From Lawsonella sp012842085 (GTDB lineage: Bacteria > Actinomycetota > Actinomycetes > Mycobacteriales > Mycobacteriaceae): a DNA stretch of 64,000 nt. Of the stretch, positions 16,726-25,612 are shown one piece after another. Made by a program: the position numbers and the translations under genes. Position 1 is the first letter of the stretch, and each line of letters opens with the position of its first letter. The stretch is taken from contig DAINXV010000003.1 of the NCBI GenBank assembly GCA_036749735.1, positions 191,425 to 255,424 on the forward strand, read 5' to 3'. A model generated the notes under the pieces. The model was given only the letters and a program-made list of their open reading frames with translations, did not search any database and was not told the DNA's origin.

Positions 16726-18489
16726 ATGAGCAAACACGTCACTCGCCGTCAATTCCTTGGCGGTGCCGCACTATCCCTTGGTTACCTCATGGCTAAGCCA
16801 GAACTAGACAGCATCAACCAACAAGCATGGGCTACTCCCGCCCCGGGAACCTACAAGCCCATCGGCTCGCAAATGAAAATTAATGCCACCACTTTGCAGT
16901 ACCACACGGTGCAGCAAAAGAAAGGCAACCGCTGGAGCCCCGTCATCGCAGGTAAACCGCTCCCGCTCATTACCCGCAACGACATTGCTAAAAGTGCCGG
17001 AAAGCGTCCACGCGTAGCGTTGGCGTCCATTGGTCAGCTATCGGACATTCACGTTATTGATGTCCAGTCGCCGGCACGTGGTGAGTTCGTCCACACCCGC
17101 ATCGGTTACGCCTACCGCCCCAATGAGGCACTCTCGAACTTCACTGTGCTAGCCGCCGTCAAGCGCCTCAACAAATACAACTTTGGCCCCATTTTTGGCC
17201 GCAAACTGGATTGTGTTGTGGTCACTGGCGACATGACGGACAACAACGAAACCATTGAATTGGAGTGGCTGCTCAAACTGTTGAGCGGTGGCACCTTCTA
17301 CTCCAACACAGGCGCACCCGACAAGTTCGAGGGTGTGGGGGCGTTTGGCAACCCCTACTTTTGGCAGCCGGAAAGCCCGAAGCCGGATCTTTACAAGCGT
17401 CACGGTTTCCCCTACGTGAAGAACTACTACCAGCCGATTCTCAAAACCCCGATTCGTTCGGAGGGCCTCAAAATGCCGTGGTTTGCGGTTATCGGCAACC
17501 ACGACACCTGCCTGCTGGGTAGTTTCCCGAACCGTTTCAACCTGGAGCCCGTCTACACCGGCGACAAGAAGATCATTCACTTCGACATTGACGACATTCT
17601 GGGCACCCCCTACGAGGATGCGGAAGACATCCAGGAACGTATTCTGGGGGATCTGCTGCGCGGCAAGAAGGAGCTCTTCCAGCAGGTCACCCCGGATCCG
17701 AAACGTGCCCCCTACAGTCGTGCCACGTTTTCCGCCATGCACCACGAGAAGCGTTTCATTGGTGCTGGCCCGCGCGGCCACGGTCTGCCGAAGGATGGCC
17801 GACTGTACTACACCTTCCCCATCTCGGATAAGGTCATGGGCATTACGTTGGACACCACCATCCCGAAGGGCGGCGCCCATGGGCACCTGGGTGGCAAACA
17901 AATGGCGTGGCTGAAGAAGCAGCTGGCCGCCCACAGCTCCTACTACTACAACGACGAGGGCAAGAAGGTTAAAGGCGGCGGTAAAGACAAGCTGCTGATG
18001 GTTTTCTCCCACCACAGTGCGGAATACATGCGTGGGCTGGGCAAACCGAAACCGACCGACGATGCGGACTCCCTAGCTAGCCACAGTCCGGAGGAACTCA
18101 TCGAGGTGTTGCAGCGTTTCCCGAACGTCATCGCCTGGGTGAATGGCCACAGCCACGCAGCACGCATTAACGCCTATAAACACAACAACCCGGTGCGGAG
18201 TTTCTGGGAAATCAACTGCCCCAGTTTTATTGACTGGCCGCACCTGGGTCGCATCCTGGAGGTTGTGGACAATAACGACGGTACGCTCTCCATCTTCACC
18301 ACTCTGTTTGAGCCGGATGTGCCGTTGGATCCGAAGAAGGCCAAGAATAATGTGGACCGACTGGCGTCCCTGAGCCGTCTGGTGGCCGCCAACAACTTCG
18401 AAAACCCCACCGAAACCCACCTCGGCAAAACCACCGACTGCAACACGGAACTGCTGCTGAAGAACCCGCTTGTGCGAGCAAAAGCATAG
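16726..18489 (+). CDS. Tat-exported calcineurin-like metallophosphoesterase (TIGR03767 type)
   Basis: A 587-residue protein of the actinobacterial PPA1498-type metallophosphoesterase family. A twin-arginine signal, TRRQFLGGAALSLGYL, opens the protein. The dimetal site motifs are in order: GQLSDIHVID, VVTGDMTDNNE, IGNHDT, then FSHHSAEYMRG and WVNGHSHAARI. This set is a complete calcineurin-like phosphoesterase centre, so the protein is probably an active outside phosphatase or phosphodiesterase; the substrate is unknown. AAAGGA at 16715-16720 overlaps the first ATG (16720), so the second ATG at 16726 is the better start. It is a single-gene unit ending at a strong terminator. Confidence 0.85.
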   Translation: MSKHVTRRQFLGGAALSLGYLMAKPELDSINQQAWATPAPGTYKPIGSQMKINATTLQYHTVQQKKGNRWSPVIAGKPLPLITRNDIAKSAGKRPRVALASIGQLSDIHVIDVQSPARGEFVHTRIGYAYRPNEALSNFTVLAAVKRLNKYNFGPIFGRKLDCVVVTGDMTDNNETIELEWLLKLLSGGTFYSNTGAPDKFEGVGAFGNPYFWQPESPKPDLYKRHGFPYVKNYYQPILKTPIRSEGLKMPWFAVIGNHDTCLLGSFPNRFNLEPVYTGDKKIIHFDIDDILGTPYEDAEDIQERILGDLLRGKKELFQQVTPDPKRAPYSRATFSAMHHEKRFIGAGPRGHGLPKDGRLYYTFPISDKVMGITLDTTIPKGGAHGHLGGKQMAWLKKQLAAHSSYYYNDEGKKVKGGGKDKLLMVFSHHSAEYMRGLGKPKPTDDADSLASHSPEELIEVLQRFPNVIAWVNGHSHAARINAYKHNNPVRSFWEINCPSFIDWPHLGRILEVVDNNDGTLSIFTTLFEPDVPLDPKKAKNNVDRLASLSRLVAANNFENPTETHLGKTTDCNTELLLKNPLVRAKA

Positions 18490-18550
18490 GGGGTGACGGC
18501 AGTCCACACTGCTGCCATCTGCGGCTGTACATAAAGAGTTCTACATAAAG

Positions 18551-18589
18551 AAAACCCCGAGTGAGTGGTTTCCCACTCCTCGGGGTTTT
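18551..18589. terminator. Bidirectional terminator between phosphoesterase and tRNA-Ser(GCT)
   Basis: AAAACCCCGAG (18551-18561) pairs with CTCGGGGTTTT (18579-18589), with an inner GTGG/CCAC stem; A and T ends suit both strands. Confidence 0.88.
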
Positions 18590-18596
18590 GTTAGCG

Positions 18597-18684
18597 CGGA
18601 GGCGAGAGGATTTGAACCTCCGGACCCTTCAAAAGAGTCAACTCCTTAGCAGGGAGCCCCATTCGGCCGCTCTGGCACGCCTCC
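18597..18684 (-). tRNA. serV: tRNA-Ser, anticodon GCT
   Basis: Minus-strand class II tRNA: acceptor GGAGGCG/CGCCTCC, anticodon stem GCTCC/GGAGT with loop CTGCTAA (anticodon GCT), long variable arm, T-arm GGTTCAAATCC. CCA is not encoded. Reads AGC and AGU. Confidence 0.95.
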
Positions 18685-18724
18685 AAATGGCGAACGCGAA
18701 ACGTTCACGTTCGCTATGAGTTTA

Positions 18725-19633
18725 TTAGGCAATACGCGCTGGTGCAAAACGGGTGAGCCACGACTTCCAATTCCGCCGCACCGCCCGGCCCGTCGCCGTC
18801 AGCACATAGAAAGCACCGTCCGCAAGGGCGATCATGCCGCCGGCCGACAGTTCGAAAGCAACCGCTACAAGCAAACCCACAACAGCGACCACCGCACCCG
18901 TCACCGGCGCCAACCACAGCAGGGTGCGCCACGACTTCACACTGGGGGCTAAACCGGCAGCCGGGGCTGCCACCAGGGCAATCGGCAGCAGGGTTCCCAC
19001 AGCTGGAATCATCACCACAATGGTCAGCACAATAAGCAGCAGAATGAGCCCCTCGGCAGCAGCGCCGGAAAGTCCCAACGCCCGGAAACCGGACTGGTCG
19101 AAGGCGAAGAACACCAGTTTGCGTCCCCACAGCACCATCACCACCAGTGCGATTGCTAGCACCAGGGCTGCGGCCACCACATCAGCGGTGGTGACGTTCA
19201 GGATGGAGCCGGTGAGGAAGCTTTCCACCTTGAGGGGCAGTGGCTGGAACCATTTCGCCAGAAAGTAGCCCAGCGAGAAACTGAGTGCCAACACAATACC
19301 GGCTGCTGCCTGCGAGGATTGGCCTTTGATGCGGGCCAGCCGGGACATCAGCCACGCCATGGGTACACACATAAGGGCCGCCCCCAGGAAAAGGCTCAGC
19401 GACAGCACCGCGTGCCGTTCCCCCGACGACAACCCTGCCGCCAAAGGCACGGCCACCACCACACCCAGGACTGCCCCCGGGAAGGTGGCGTGGGTGACGG
19501 ACTCGGTGAAGAAAATCCGTTGGTGCAGCACCGCCAGGCACCCCACCAAACCACCCAGGGCGCCCACCAGAATCGCCTCCACCAGTGGCATCCCAATAAT
19601 TGTCCACATGGAGATGGAGAATGCGTCAGCCAC
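18725..19633 (-). CDS. Zn/Mn-type ABC transporter permease (second permease)
   Basis: A 302-residue ABC-3 family permease with about eight to nine transmembrane segments, the partner of the permease encoded just upstream. Family marks include GGLVGCLAVLHQRIFFTES-like N-terminal helices and FDQSGFRALGLSG, the coupling-loop region contacting the ATPase. VGTLLPIALVAAPAA in the second half is typical of zinc/manganese permeases. It is last in a four-gene minus-strand operon (binding protein, ATPase, permease, permease) and overlaps the preceding gene by eight bases. Two different permeases suggest a heterodimeric channel. The metal cannot be decided from sequence. Confidence 0.87.
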   Translation of the reverse strand: MADAFSISMWTIIGMPLVEAILVGALGGLVGCLAVLHQRIFFTESVTHATFPGAVLGVVVAVPLAAGLSSGERHAVLSLSLFLGAALMCVPMAWLMSRLARIKGQSSQAAAGIVLALSFSLGYFLAKWFQPLPLKVESFLTGSILNVTTADVVAAALVLAIALVVMVLWGRKLVFFAFDQSGFRALGLSGAAAEGLILLLIVLTIVVMIPAVGTLLPIALVAAPAAGLAPSVKSWRTLLWLAPVTGAVVAVVGLLVAVAFELSAGGMIALADGAFYVLTATGRAVRRNWKSWLTRFAPARIA

Positions 19634-20537
19634 GGACCCACCCCCTCTTCTCGAAGAGGGTGGCCACCGGGATGAGCAGCAAATATATTGCTACCAGGGC
19701 GAGAGTGACGGCAGCCTGTGGGGACACCGGTCGGCTCAAATTGGCCATCATGAACTGCATGCCGAGGTATCCCCCGGCCACGCCCACCACAATGGCTATC
19801 ACCACCATGGTGGAAATTTTGCGTCCCACGAGTCGCGCCGCCGCGCCCGGCACCACCAGGTAACCAATAACCAACAGCACTCCCACTGCGGATGCGGACG
19901 CCACCACCACTGCAGCGATAGCGGCGTTGGCCAGAAAGTCAATGGCGGCGCCGTTCATACCGGAGGCTTGTGCCCCGTCCCGGTCGAAGGCGCGGAAAAT
20001 TTGGGCGCGCCAGGAGACGGCCACCACCAGCATGGCAATCACACACACCAGCAGCGACTGCACCATACGGGTGTCGGACACTTCCAGGAGCCGCCCAAAC
20101 ATGAGGGCCTCCAGCTGTCCGGACATGTCTCCTTTGCGCAGCGACATCACCACACCAAGTCCGAAGAAGGACGTCAACACCACTGCGGTGCCGGCCTCGT
20201 TGATGCGGGTGCTGCGATTAATCCAGGTGAGCGCGATGGCCGCCAGGATCGCCACAATGGCAGCGCCAGGCACAATGTTTTCAATACCGCCGTAGAGGGC
20301 CCCGCCCACGATTCCCGGAAACACTGAGTGCACCATGGCTTCCGCGTTGAACTCCAGGGAGCGGAGGTTGACGATAACGCCCACCAGCCCGGCTGCAATA
20401 CCCAGCACAATGAGCATGACGAAGGGACGAAAAAGGGAGGGGGTGGCGGTGACGGTGTACAGCCCGGGCACTCCCTGCAGCAGGAGCCGCAGCTGCTCGA
20501 TGCCGCCCATCACCCAATCGACAAAAGCACTAGTCAT
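19626..20537 (-). CDS. Zn/Mn-type ABC transporter permease (first permease)
   Basis: The frame stays open far upstream, but the start is the ATG at 20537, inside the ATPase stop region with an eight-base overlap (ATGACTAG). The resulting 303-residue protein is an ABC-3 family permease with about eight transmembrane segments, the marks NAEAMVHSVFPGIVGGALYGG and FDRDGAQASGMNG, and the conserved LLVIGYLVVPGAAARL. It pairs with the permease at 18725. Its operon place, between ATPase and second permease, implies translational coupling. Confidence 0.88.
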   Translation of the reverse strand: MTSAFVDWVMGGIEQLRLLLQGVPGLYTVTATPSLFRPFVMLIVLGIAAGLVGVIVNLRSLEFNAEAMVHSVFPGIVGGALYGGIENIVPGAAIVAILAAIALTWINRSTRINEAGTAVVLTSFFGLGVVMSLRKGDMSGQLEALMFGRLLEVSDTRMVQSLLVCVIAMLVVAVSWRAQIFRAFDRDGAQASGMNGAAIDFLANAAIAAVVVASASAVGVLLVIGYLVVPGAAARLVGRKISTMVVIAIVVGVAGGYLGMQFMMANLSRPVSPQAAVTLALVAIYLLLIPVATLFEKRGWVRG

Positions 20538-21372
20538 CGGAGGCCTCCGCAGGCGAGGCTGGCGCGGCCAAAGCTTGCGCAGGGGCAGCTTCTGCCGGGC
20601 TGCCGTCGAAAGTGCCCTCCACCCCAGAGTGGATGAGCTGGTCGGAGGACAAACCGCCGTAGGCTTCCGCAATAAGCTCCGGCACCAGCACGTCCTCCCG
20701 GAACCCGAACTCGATTTGACGGTTGGCCAACAGCAGCACCTTCTCGCACACCTCTTGGGCAAGCGACAGATCGTGGGTGGAGACGATGACGGCCACACCT
20801 TCCGCTTTCACAGCCTCAATAATCTCCAACAGCGCCACCCGGTTGGGTTGGTCAAGGCCATTGAAAGGCTCATCCAGGAGAATCAGTTTGGGGCGGCTGA
20901 CGATAGCTCGTGCCACCAGCACCCGCTGCTTTTGGCCACCGGACAGATCCCCAAACCGGCGGTCTTGCCGTTTCAGCATGTTGACGCGATCCAACGCAGC
21001 GTCGATGCGGCGCTTCTGGTCAGCCGTCAGGCGCTGCAGCCACCTAGTCTCCCCATACAAGCCCATCTCCACCACTTGCCGGACAGTCACCGGGAAGGTG
21101 GGATCCAGGTCAGCCACCTGCGGCACATAACCAATGCGTCCCCGCGCCACCTTATCCACGCTGGTCCCCAGGACACACATGGATCCGCCCACCTTAACAG
21201 TGCGGAGAACACCGCGCAGCAGAGTGGTTTTGCCGGAGCCGTTGGGGCCGATCAGCGCGAGTGCCTCCCCCGGGTACACCTTTCCCGTCACCCCCACCAA
21301 CACCGGATCCCCACCATAGGAGAACGACGCGTTCTCGAAGGAGATGGCCGGGATATCACTATTGCGTACCAT
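20530..21372 (-). CDS. Zn/Mn-type ABC transporter ATP-binding protein
   Basis: A 280-residue ATPase with Walker A GPNGSGKTTLL near residue 39, signature LSGGQKQRV near 144, Walker B LILLDEPFNGLD near 163, and the switch histidine in VSTHD. It powers the two permeases of this operon. The tail after about residue 235 is variable and alanine/proline-rich. It starts six bases after the binding-protein gene ends. Confidence 0.92.
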   Translation of the reverse strand: MVRNSDIPAISFENASFSYGGDPVLVGVTGKVYPGEALALIGPNGSGKTTLLRGVLRTVKVGGSMCVLGTSVDKVARGRIGYVPQVADLDPTFPVTVRQVVEMGLYGETRWLQRLTADQKRRIDAALDRVNMLKRQDRRFGDLSGGQKQRVLVARAIVSRPKLILLDEPFNGLDQPNRVALLEIIEAVKAEGVAVIVSTHDLSLAQEVCEKVLLLANRQIEFGFREDVLVPELIAEAYGGLSSDQLIHSGVEGTFDGSPAEAAPAQALAAPASPAEASDD

Positions 21373-21378
21373 GCGGGG

Positions 21379-22542
21379 TCACCAATCTTGTGCGGGGATC
21401 GTGCCACCCCAAGTATTAACCAGGGTGGTGATGTTGTGGACAATCGAGCCGAGGTAGGTGTCGCCGGCGGAACCAGCGGGGCCGAGGGAGTCGCCATAGA
21501 GGGCATCCTCCCCAATAATGGCTTTCACGCCGGCAGCCCGGGCAACGGCCTCAATGGACTTCGAGTTGTTGGAGTTTTCGGCAAAGAGGGCCACCGCACC
21601 AGATCGGCGCACCTCTTCCGCAGCGTTGCGAATATGGTCGGCGGTGGCGTCCTGCTGGGCGTTGAAATCCGAGAGGGCGGCACCAATAAATTTCACCCCA
21701 TAGTCGCGGGCGAGATAGCCGAAGGCGTCATGGGAGGTGAACAGAATCCGCTGTTGGGCGGGCACCGAATCGATGGCTTTCTGCACCCATGCATCCAGTT
21801 TTTGGAGCTTCTGGTGGTAGCTGGTGACGTGCTTATCGAACAGGGCGGCGTTGGTGGGGGACACCTGTTTGAGGGCTTCCCCAATATTGCGCACCTGGAT
21901 GCTGGCGTTGCGGGGCGACATCCACACATGTGGGTCGAAGCAGAATTCGGCCTTCTCCCCCGGTTCCGTCGGTTTGAACGGCCACTCCTGCACGTCCACC
22001 TGCTCCACGCCGCGGTACACCTGGTAGAGGCGTGCGGCGTCGCGGGAGGGGATGGAGGCGGGGTCGCGCACATCAGCTGCCGTCAACACCCCCGACGTCA
22101 CCCCCATGGTGCCTTTGAACCCCGAGGCGTCAACAGCCGATTCCAGGAAATTCTCCAAGCCCACCCCGTTCACAAAAAACAGGTCGGCAGCACCCAAGGC
22201 AACCATCTGTTGGGGCGTCATTTCGTGGGAGTGGGCGGAGGCGTTGGGCGCAAGGAGGCAGGTCAGGCTGAGCGTGGTCTGGGCTGAATCGGGATCTGCT
22301 CCGGCGTGAGTGACCTTCCCGGCAGAGTCCATCTTGGTGAAAGAGAGCTGGGCGTCGGGTGAATCATCTGTTGCGATTTGGGTAACGAAATCACAAATCT
22401 GGGTGGTGGTCGCAACCACTTTCACATCCGCTTGAGTGGCGCTTTCCGCAAATCTGCGGGACTCCCCACACCCCGTAAGCCCCAGCGTCAAGACTAGGGA
22501 AGATGCAGCTAGAAGCGCTGCGAGGGTTTTAGGTATACGCAT
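21379..22542 (-). CDS. Zn/Mn-type ABC transporter substrate-binding lipoprotein
   Basis: A cluster A-I solute-binding lipoprotein of 387 residues, first gene of the metal importer operon. The lipobox LGLTGC puts the lipidated cysteine at about residue 25. Metal-ligand candidates are the histidines in SAHSHEMTP, FDPHVWMSP and TSHDAFGYLARDYG, plus an acidic residue near IIGEDALYGDSLG. This His-rich ligand set is usual for ZnuA/MntA/AztC-like proteins. The loop between the first two histidines is long and cysteine-containing. Upstream at 22569-22591 lies a 6-bp inverted repeat that could be a metalloregulator site. Confidence 0.9.
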   Translation of the reverse strand: MRIPKTLAALLAASSLVLTLGLTGCGESRRFAESATQADVKVVATTTQICDFVTQIATDDSPDAQLSFTKMDSAGKVTHAGADPDSAQTTLSLTCLLAPNASAHSHEMTPQQMVALGAADLFFVNGVGLENFLESAVDASGFKGTMGVTSGVLTAADVRDPASIPSRDAARLYQVYRGVEQVDVQEWPFKPTEPGEKAEFCFDPHVWMSPRNASIQVRNIGEALKQVSPTNAALFDKHVTSYHQKLQKLDAWVQKAIDSVPAQQRILFTSHDAFGYLARDYGVKFIGAALSDFNAQQDATADHIRNAAEEVRRSGAVALFAENSNNSKSIEAVARAAGVKAIIGEDALYGDSLGPAGSAGDTYLGSIVHNITTLVNTWGGTIPAQDW

Positions 22543-22568
22543 TATCAGGCCCTTTCTCCACGGGGAAG

Positions 22569-22591
22569 ATAGTTATGCGCTCCTAAACTAT
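22569..22591. promoter_or_regulatory. Inverted repeat between metal importer and aminotransferase genes
   Basis: ATAGTT (22569-22574) and AACTAT (22586-22591) are separated by 11 bases in the divergent promoter gap. The half-site is not a textbook Zur or DtxR/MntR box, so the regulator is unknown. Confidence 0.35.
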
Positions 22592-22645
22592 TCTGCCATC
22601 AGATTACTACACCTGTACTTCTAAAGAACAGCTGGAAGCTTTACG

Positions 22646-23797
22646 ATGGAGGGTATGAACGAAACTGCTGCCCCATCTTTCCGCGCCGACCTCAACCAGA
22701 TTCCCGCCTATGTGCCGGGCCGCTCCATCCCGGGAGCCTGCAAGCTTGCCAGCAACGAAATAGTGGACTCCCCTAGCCAGCGCGTGGTGGACGCCATTAC
22801 GGAAGAAATCACCAACGCCAACCGCTACCCCGACACCAGCTCTGCGGACCTGCGAGCGGCCATCGCCAACGTCGTCAACCGCGACCTGCAGCAAAGCAAC
22901 CCCAGCACGGACAGCCACATCACCCCCGCCAATGTGGTGGTAGGCAACGGTTCGGTGTCCCTCCTGCAGCACCTCATCCAGGCCACCTGCACCGGCAACG
23001 CAGAAACCGGGGACGACCAGGTATCCCCCAAAGATGTGGTTATGCCGTGGCGCAGTTTCGAGGCCTACCCCATCATGGCTCGCGTCGCCGGAGCCGGCAT
23101 TGTGCAAGTACCACTCCTGCCGGATGCTACCCACGACCTGGACGCCATGGCGGAAGCCTCCAACCAGCCCAATGGGGGGCTCGTAATGCTCTGCAATCCC
23201 AACAACCCGACCGGCGAAACCTTCAGCGACCAACAGCTGGAGAACTTCCTGAAGGCCGTCCCCAGCCACGTTGTGGTCGCCCTGGACGAGGCCTACTACC
23301 ACTACAACCAGCGGGGCGACCAGCCGCGCGGCGTGGAACTCATCCAGCAGTTCCCCAACATGGTTATTTTCCGCACCTTCTCCAAAGCCTACGGACTGGC
23401 CGGCCTGCGGGTGGGCTACATGCTGGGCACCGAACATGCCTGCGAGCAGGTCAGCAAAGTGCTCACCCCCTTCTCCGCCAACCGGCTCGCCCAGGTGGCG
23501 GCGCTGGCTGCCCTGCAGGAGCGGGACGCCCTCCTGGAGCGCACCAGCGAGGTAGTCTCCGAGCGGAAACGTGTGCGGGATGCCCTCATCAGTATTGGTT
23601 TCAATGTTCCCAAATCACAGGCCAACTTCCTGTGGATTCCCACCCGCGAGGCCACCAAACTCACCGACTATATGACCGAGAAGGGTGTGCTGGTACGCGG
23701 TTTCGCCGGTGAGGGTGTGCGCATCACCGTCACCACCAAGGAAGAAAACGACCGTATGCTGAACGCGATCGCCGGCTACCCTGGCCTACCCGAATGA
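22646..23797 (+). CDS. pat: HisC-like aromatic amino acid aminotransferase (Rv3772/HisC2 type)
   Basis: A 383-residue fold-type I PLP enzyme of the HisC family, in the branch called Pat or HisC2 in mycolata, which transaminates aromatic amino acids or histidinol phosphate. Visible motifs are KLASNEIVDSPSQ near residue 33, NRYPDTSSADLR, CNPNNPTGE, VALDEAYYHY (PLP-ring aspartate region), RTFSKAYGLAGLRVGY with the Schiff-base lysine, and the C-terminal RITVTTKEEND arginine. GGAAG seven bases before ATG 22646 supports this start over the ATG three codons later. It is divergent from the metal importer. The position relative to the cell-wall genes matches Rv3772 in M. tuberculosis. Confidence 0.87.
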   Translation: MEGMNETAAPSFRADLNQIPAYVPGRSIPGACKLASNEIVDSPSQRVVDAITEEITNANRYPDTSSADLRAAIANVVNRDLQQSNPSTDSHITPANVVVGNGSVSLLQHLIQATCTGNAETGDDQVSPKDVVMPWRSFEAYPIMARVAGAGIVQVPLLPDATHDLDAMAEASNQPNGGLVMLCNPNNPTGETFSDQQLENFLKAVPSHVVVALDEAYYHYNQRGDQPRGVELIQQFPNMVIFRTFSKAYGLAGLRVGYMLGTEHACEQVSKVLTPFSANRLAQVAALAALQERDALLERTSEVVSERKRVRDALISIGFNVPKSQANFLWIPTREATKLTDYMTEKGVLVRGFAGEGVRITVTTKEENDRMLNAIAGYPGLPE

Positions 23798-23861
23798 GCC
23801 AACTTCGTTTATCGTGACTAGGGTATATGGGTAATCGGATTTGGAAGGACAAAGGACAGCC

Positions 23862-24605
23862 GTGCCCACACCGAAGAAATGTACACCCGCGAAAAGTGGT
23901 ATTGATTGGCGAAGCTGGGAGCCCTGGGCTCTCATAGTTATTGTGGTGGCGATTATTGCTGTGATCGTCACGCTCGTCGTCACCACCTCCGACGAGGGAA
24001 ACAACCTGTCGTCGCCGGAAGCACAGATCAACCCGTCCCGGTTCGATGCCGACTCTTATGGTTTGGCGCGCCGTGACGACAACACTCTAGCCATTGGGGA
24101 CAAGGACGCCCCGGTTGTGCTCATCGACTACTCCGACATGCGGTGCCCCTACTGCGCCAAGTGGATCAACGAGATCGAACCGGAGCTGGTGAAAAACTAT
24201 GTCGAGACCGGCAAGCTGCGCATCGAGTTCCGCAACGTGGTGCTCTTTGGTGAACAGTCCCAGCTGGGTGCCCGCGCGGTACTAGCCGCCGCCAAACAGG
24301 GCAAAGGCTACGAAATGATGGAAGAAATCTTCAAACACATGCCCACCGATGATCGCGGCACCATCACCAGTGACCGGATCGAAAAATGGGCGAAGAATGT
24401 GGGTATTAGGGATCTGCGGAGTTTCATGGCGGTCATCCAAACCGACCTGTACGACGACGAGCTGGCTGCCGACAAGGCGGAAGCCAACCAGTTGAGTTTG
24501 CAGTCCGTGCCGGCCTTCCTTATTAACGGCTACCCGATTGTAGGTGCCCAGCCGAAACAAACCTTCATAGACGTTATTGAGTCCGCACTGCTAGCCATTT
24601 CCTAA
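23862..24605 (+). CDS. DsbA-like membrane-anchored thiol oxidoreductase
   Basis: A 247-residue protein: short cytoplasmic head, one transmembrane anchor at about residues 24-45, then an outside thioredoxin-fold domain of the DsbA/FrnE type. The active site CPYC is in SDMRCPYCAKW, and the cis-proline loop is LQSVPAFLI near the C-terminus. It probably forms or shuffles disulfides in exported proteins, many of which in this window carry cysteine pairs. The start is GTG at 23862, five bases after AAAGGA; an upstream TTG is less likely. The CcdA-like gene follows by 32 bases and is its likely redox partner. Confidence 0.85.
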   Translation: MPTPKKCTPAKSGIDWRSWEPWALIVIVVAIIAVIVTLVVTTSDEGNNLSSPEAQINPSRFDADSYGLARRDDNTLAIGDKDAPVVLIDYSDMRCPYCAKWINEIEPELVKNYVETGKLRIEFRNVVLFGEQSQLGARAVLAAAKQGKGYEMMEEIFKHMPTDDRGTITSDRIEKWAKNVGIRDLRSFMAVIQTDLYDDELAADKAEANQLSLQSVPAFLINGYPIVGAQPKQTFIDVIESALLAIS

Positions 24606-24637
24606 CCCCGCCCGCCTGACCTGCCCCGGAGTCGCTT

Positions 24638-25606
24638 GTGTCAACTATTGGTATTTTGGGTGCTTTCCTCGGAGGCATCCTCTCCCTCATCAGCCCCTGT
24701 TCCGCACTTCTCCTCCCCATTTTCTTCGCCTACTCCTTCGACCGGATGGGGAAGCTCCTCAGCCGCACTGCCCTCCTCTACCTGGGCTTGTGCATCACGC
24801 TGGTGCCGTTGGGTACGGGGCTCGGCGCAATCGGCTCCTTCTTTGACAATATTCGCCCCACGGTGATGCTGGTGGCGGGCATTATCATCATCGTGTTCGG
24901 GGCGATGACGATGCTGGGCCAAGGTTTCGCTTTCCGCCCGGCGCAGGAGGCCATGGGCAAACTCTCCGGCAAGAGTGCACTTAGTGTGCTGCTGCTGGGC
25001 TGTGTTTATGGCCTGGCTGGTTTCTGCTCCGGCCCCATTCTGGGCAGCATTTTGACGATCGCCGTGGCGGGTGGTTCCGCCGCCTACGGTGCCCTGCTGA
25101 TGGCGGTATACGCCTTGGGTATGGCAGCGCCGCTTTTCCTGCTGGCGTTCCTGTGGGAGCGTTTCAACCTGAGCGAGAAGAAGTGGCTGCGCGGCAAGAA
25201 CTTCAAGATCGGGAAAGCCACCTTCAACAGCACATCGTTCATTTCGGGGCTGCTGTTTATTGTGATTGGTGCGCTGTTTATCGCTACTGAGGGCACTTCC
25301 GGCATGGGTGGCCTGTTGAGCTCGGAGCAGCAGTTCAACCTGGAGGTGTGGGCCAGCAACTTTGGCGACTCCTCCACCAACCTGCTGGTGATTTTGCTGA
25401 TCATCCTGATTGTGGCGCTCTCGTTGGTGGTGCACATTATGCGCAAGAAGCGCCGCGCCCAGGCTACGGGTGAACTGGATGACGGCGCGGATGAGTCCAG
25501 TGAGCCGGAGGTTGTGGAAGCGCGAGTGACGGATGTCAACGCACCTAACGGTGAACAGACTGCGGAGACTGCCGAGACTGCGGAGCAAGACAACACGCAG
25601 AACTAA
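24638..25606 (+). CDS. CcdA/DsbD-type thiol-disulfide transmembrane protein
   Basis: A 322-residue protein with about seven transmembrane segments of the CcdA family, which passes electrons across the membrane between cytoplasmic thioredoxin and outside thiol proteins. The two redox cysteines are in SPCSALLLP near the first helix and GFCSGPILG in the middle. The last 60 residues form a cytoplasmic acidic tail (repeated ETAETAE). The start is GTG at 24638 after a GGAG. The tail-to-tail neighbour is a lipoprotein gene seven bases away. Coupling with the DsbA-like protein just upstream is the natural reading. Confidence 0.85.
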   Translation: MSTIGILGAFLGGILSLISPCSALLLPIFFAYSFDRMGKLLSRTALLYLGLCITLVPLGTGLGAIGSFFDNIRPTVMLVAGIIIIVFGAMTMLGQGFAFRPAQEAMGKLSGKSALSVLLLGCVYGLAGFCSGPILGSILTIAVAGGSAAYGALLMAVYALGMAAPLFLLAFLWERFNLSEKKWLRGKNFKIGKATFNSTSFISGLLFIVIGALFIATEGTSGMGGLLSSEQQFNLEVWASNFGDSSTNLLVILLIILIVALSLVVHIMRKKRRAQATGELDDGADESSEPEVVEARVTDVNAPNGEQTAETAETAEQDNTQN

Positions 25607-25612
25607 CGCACG

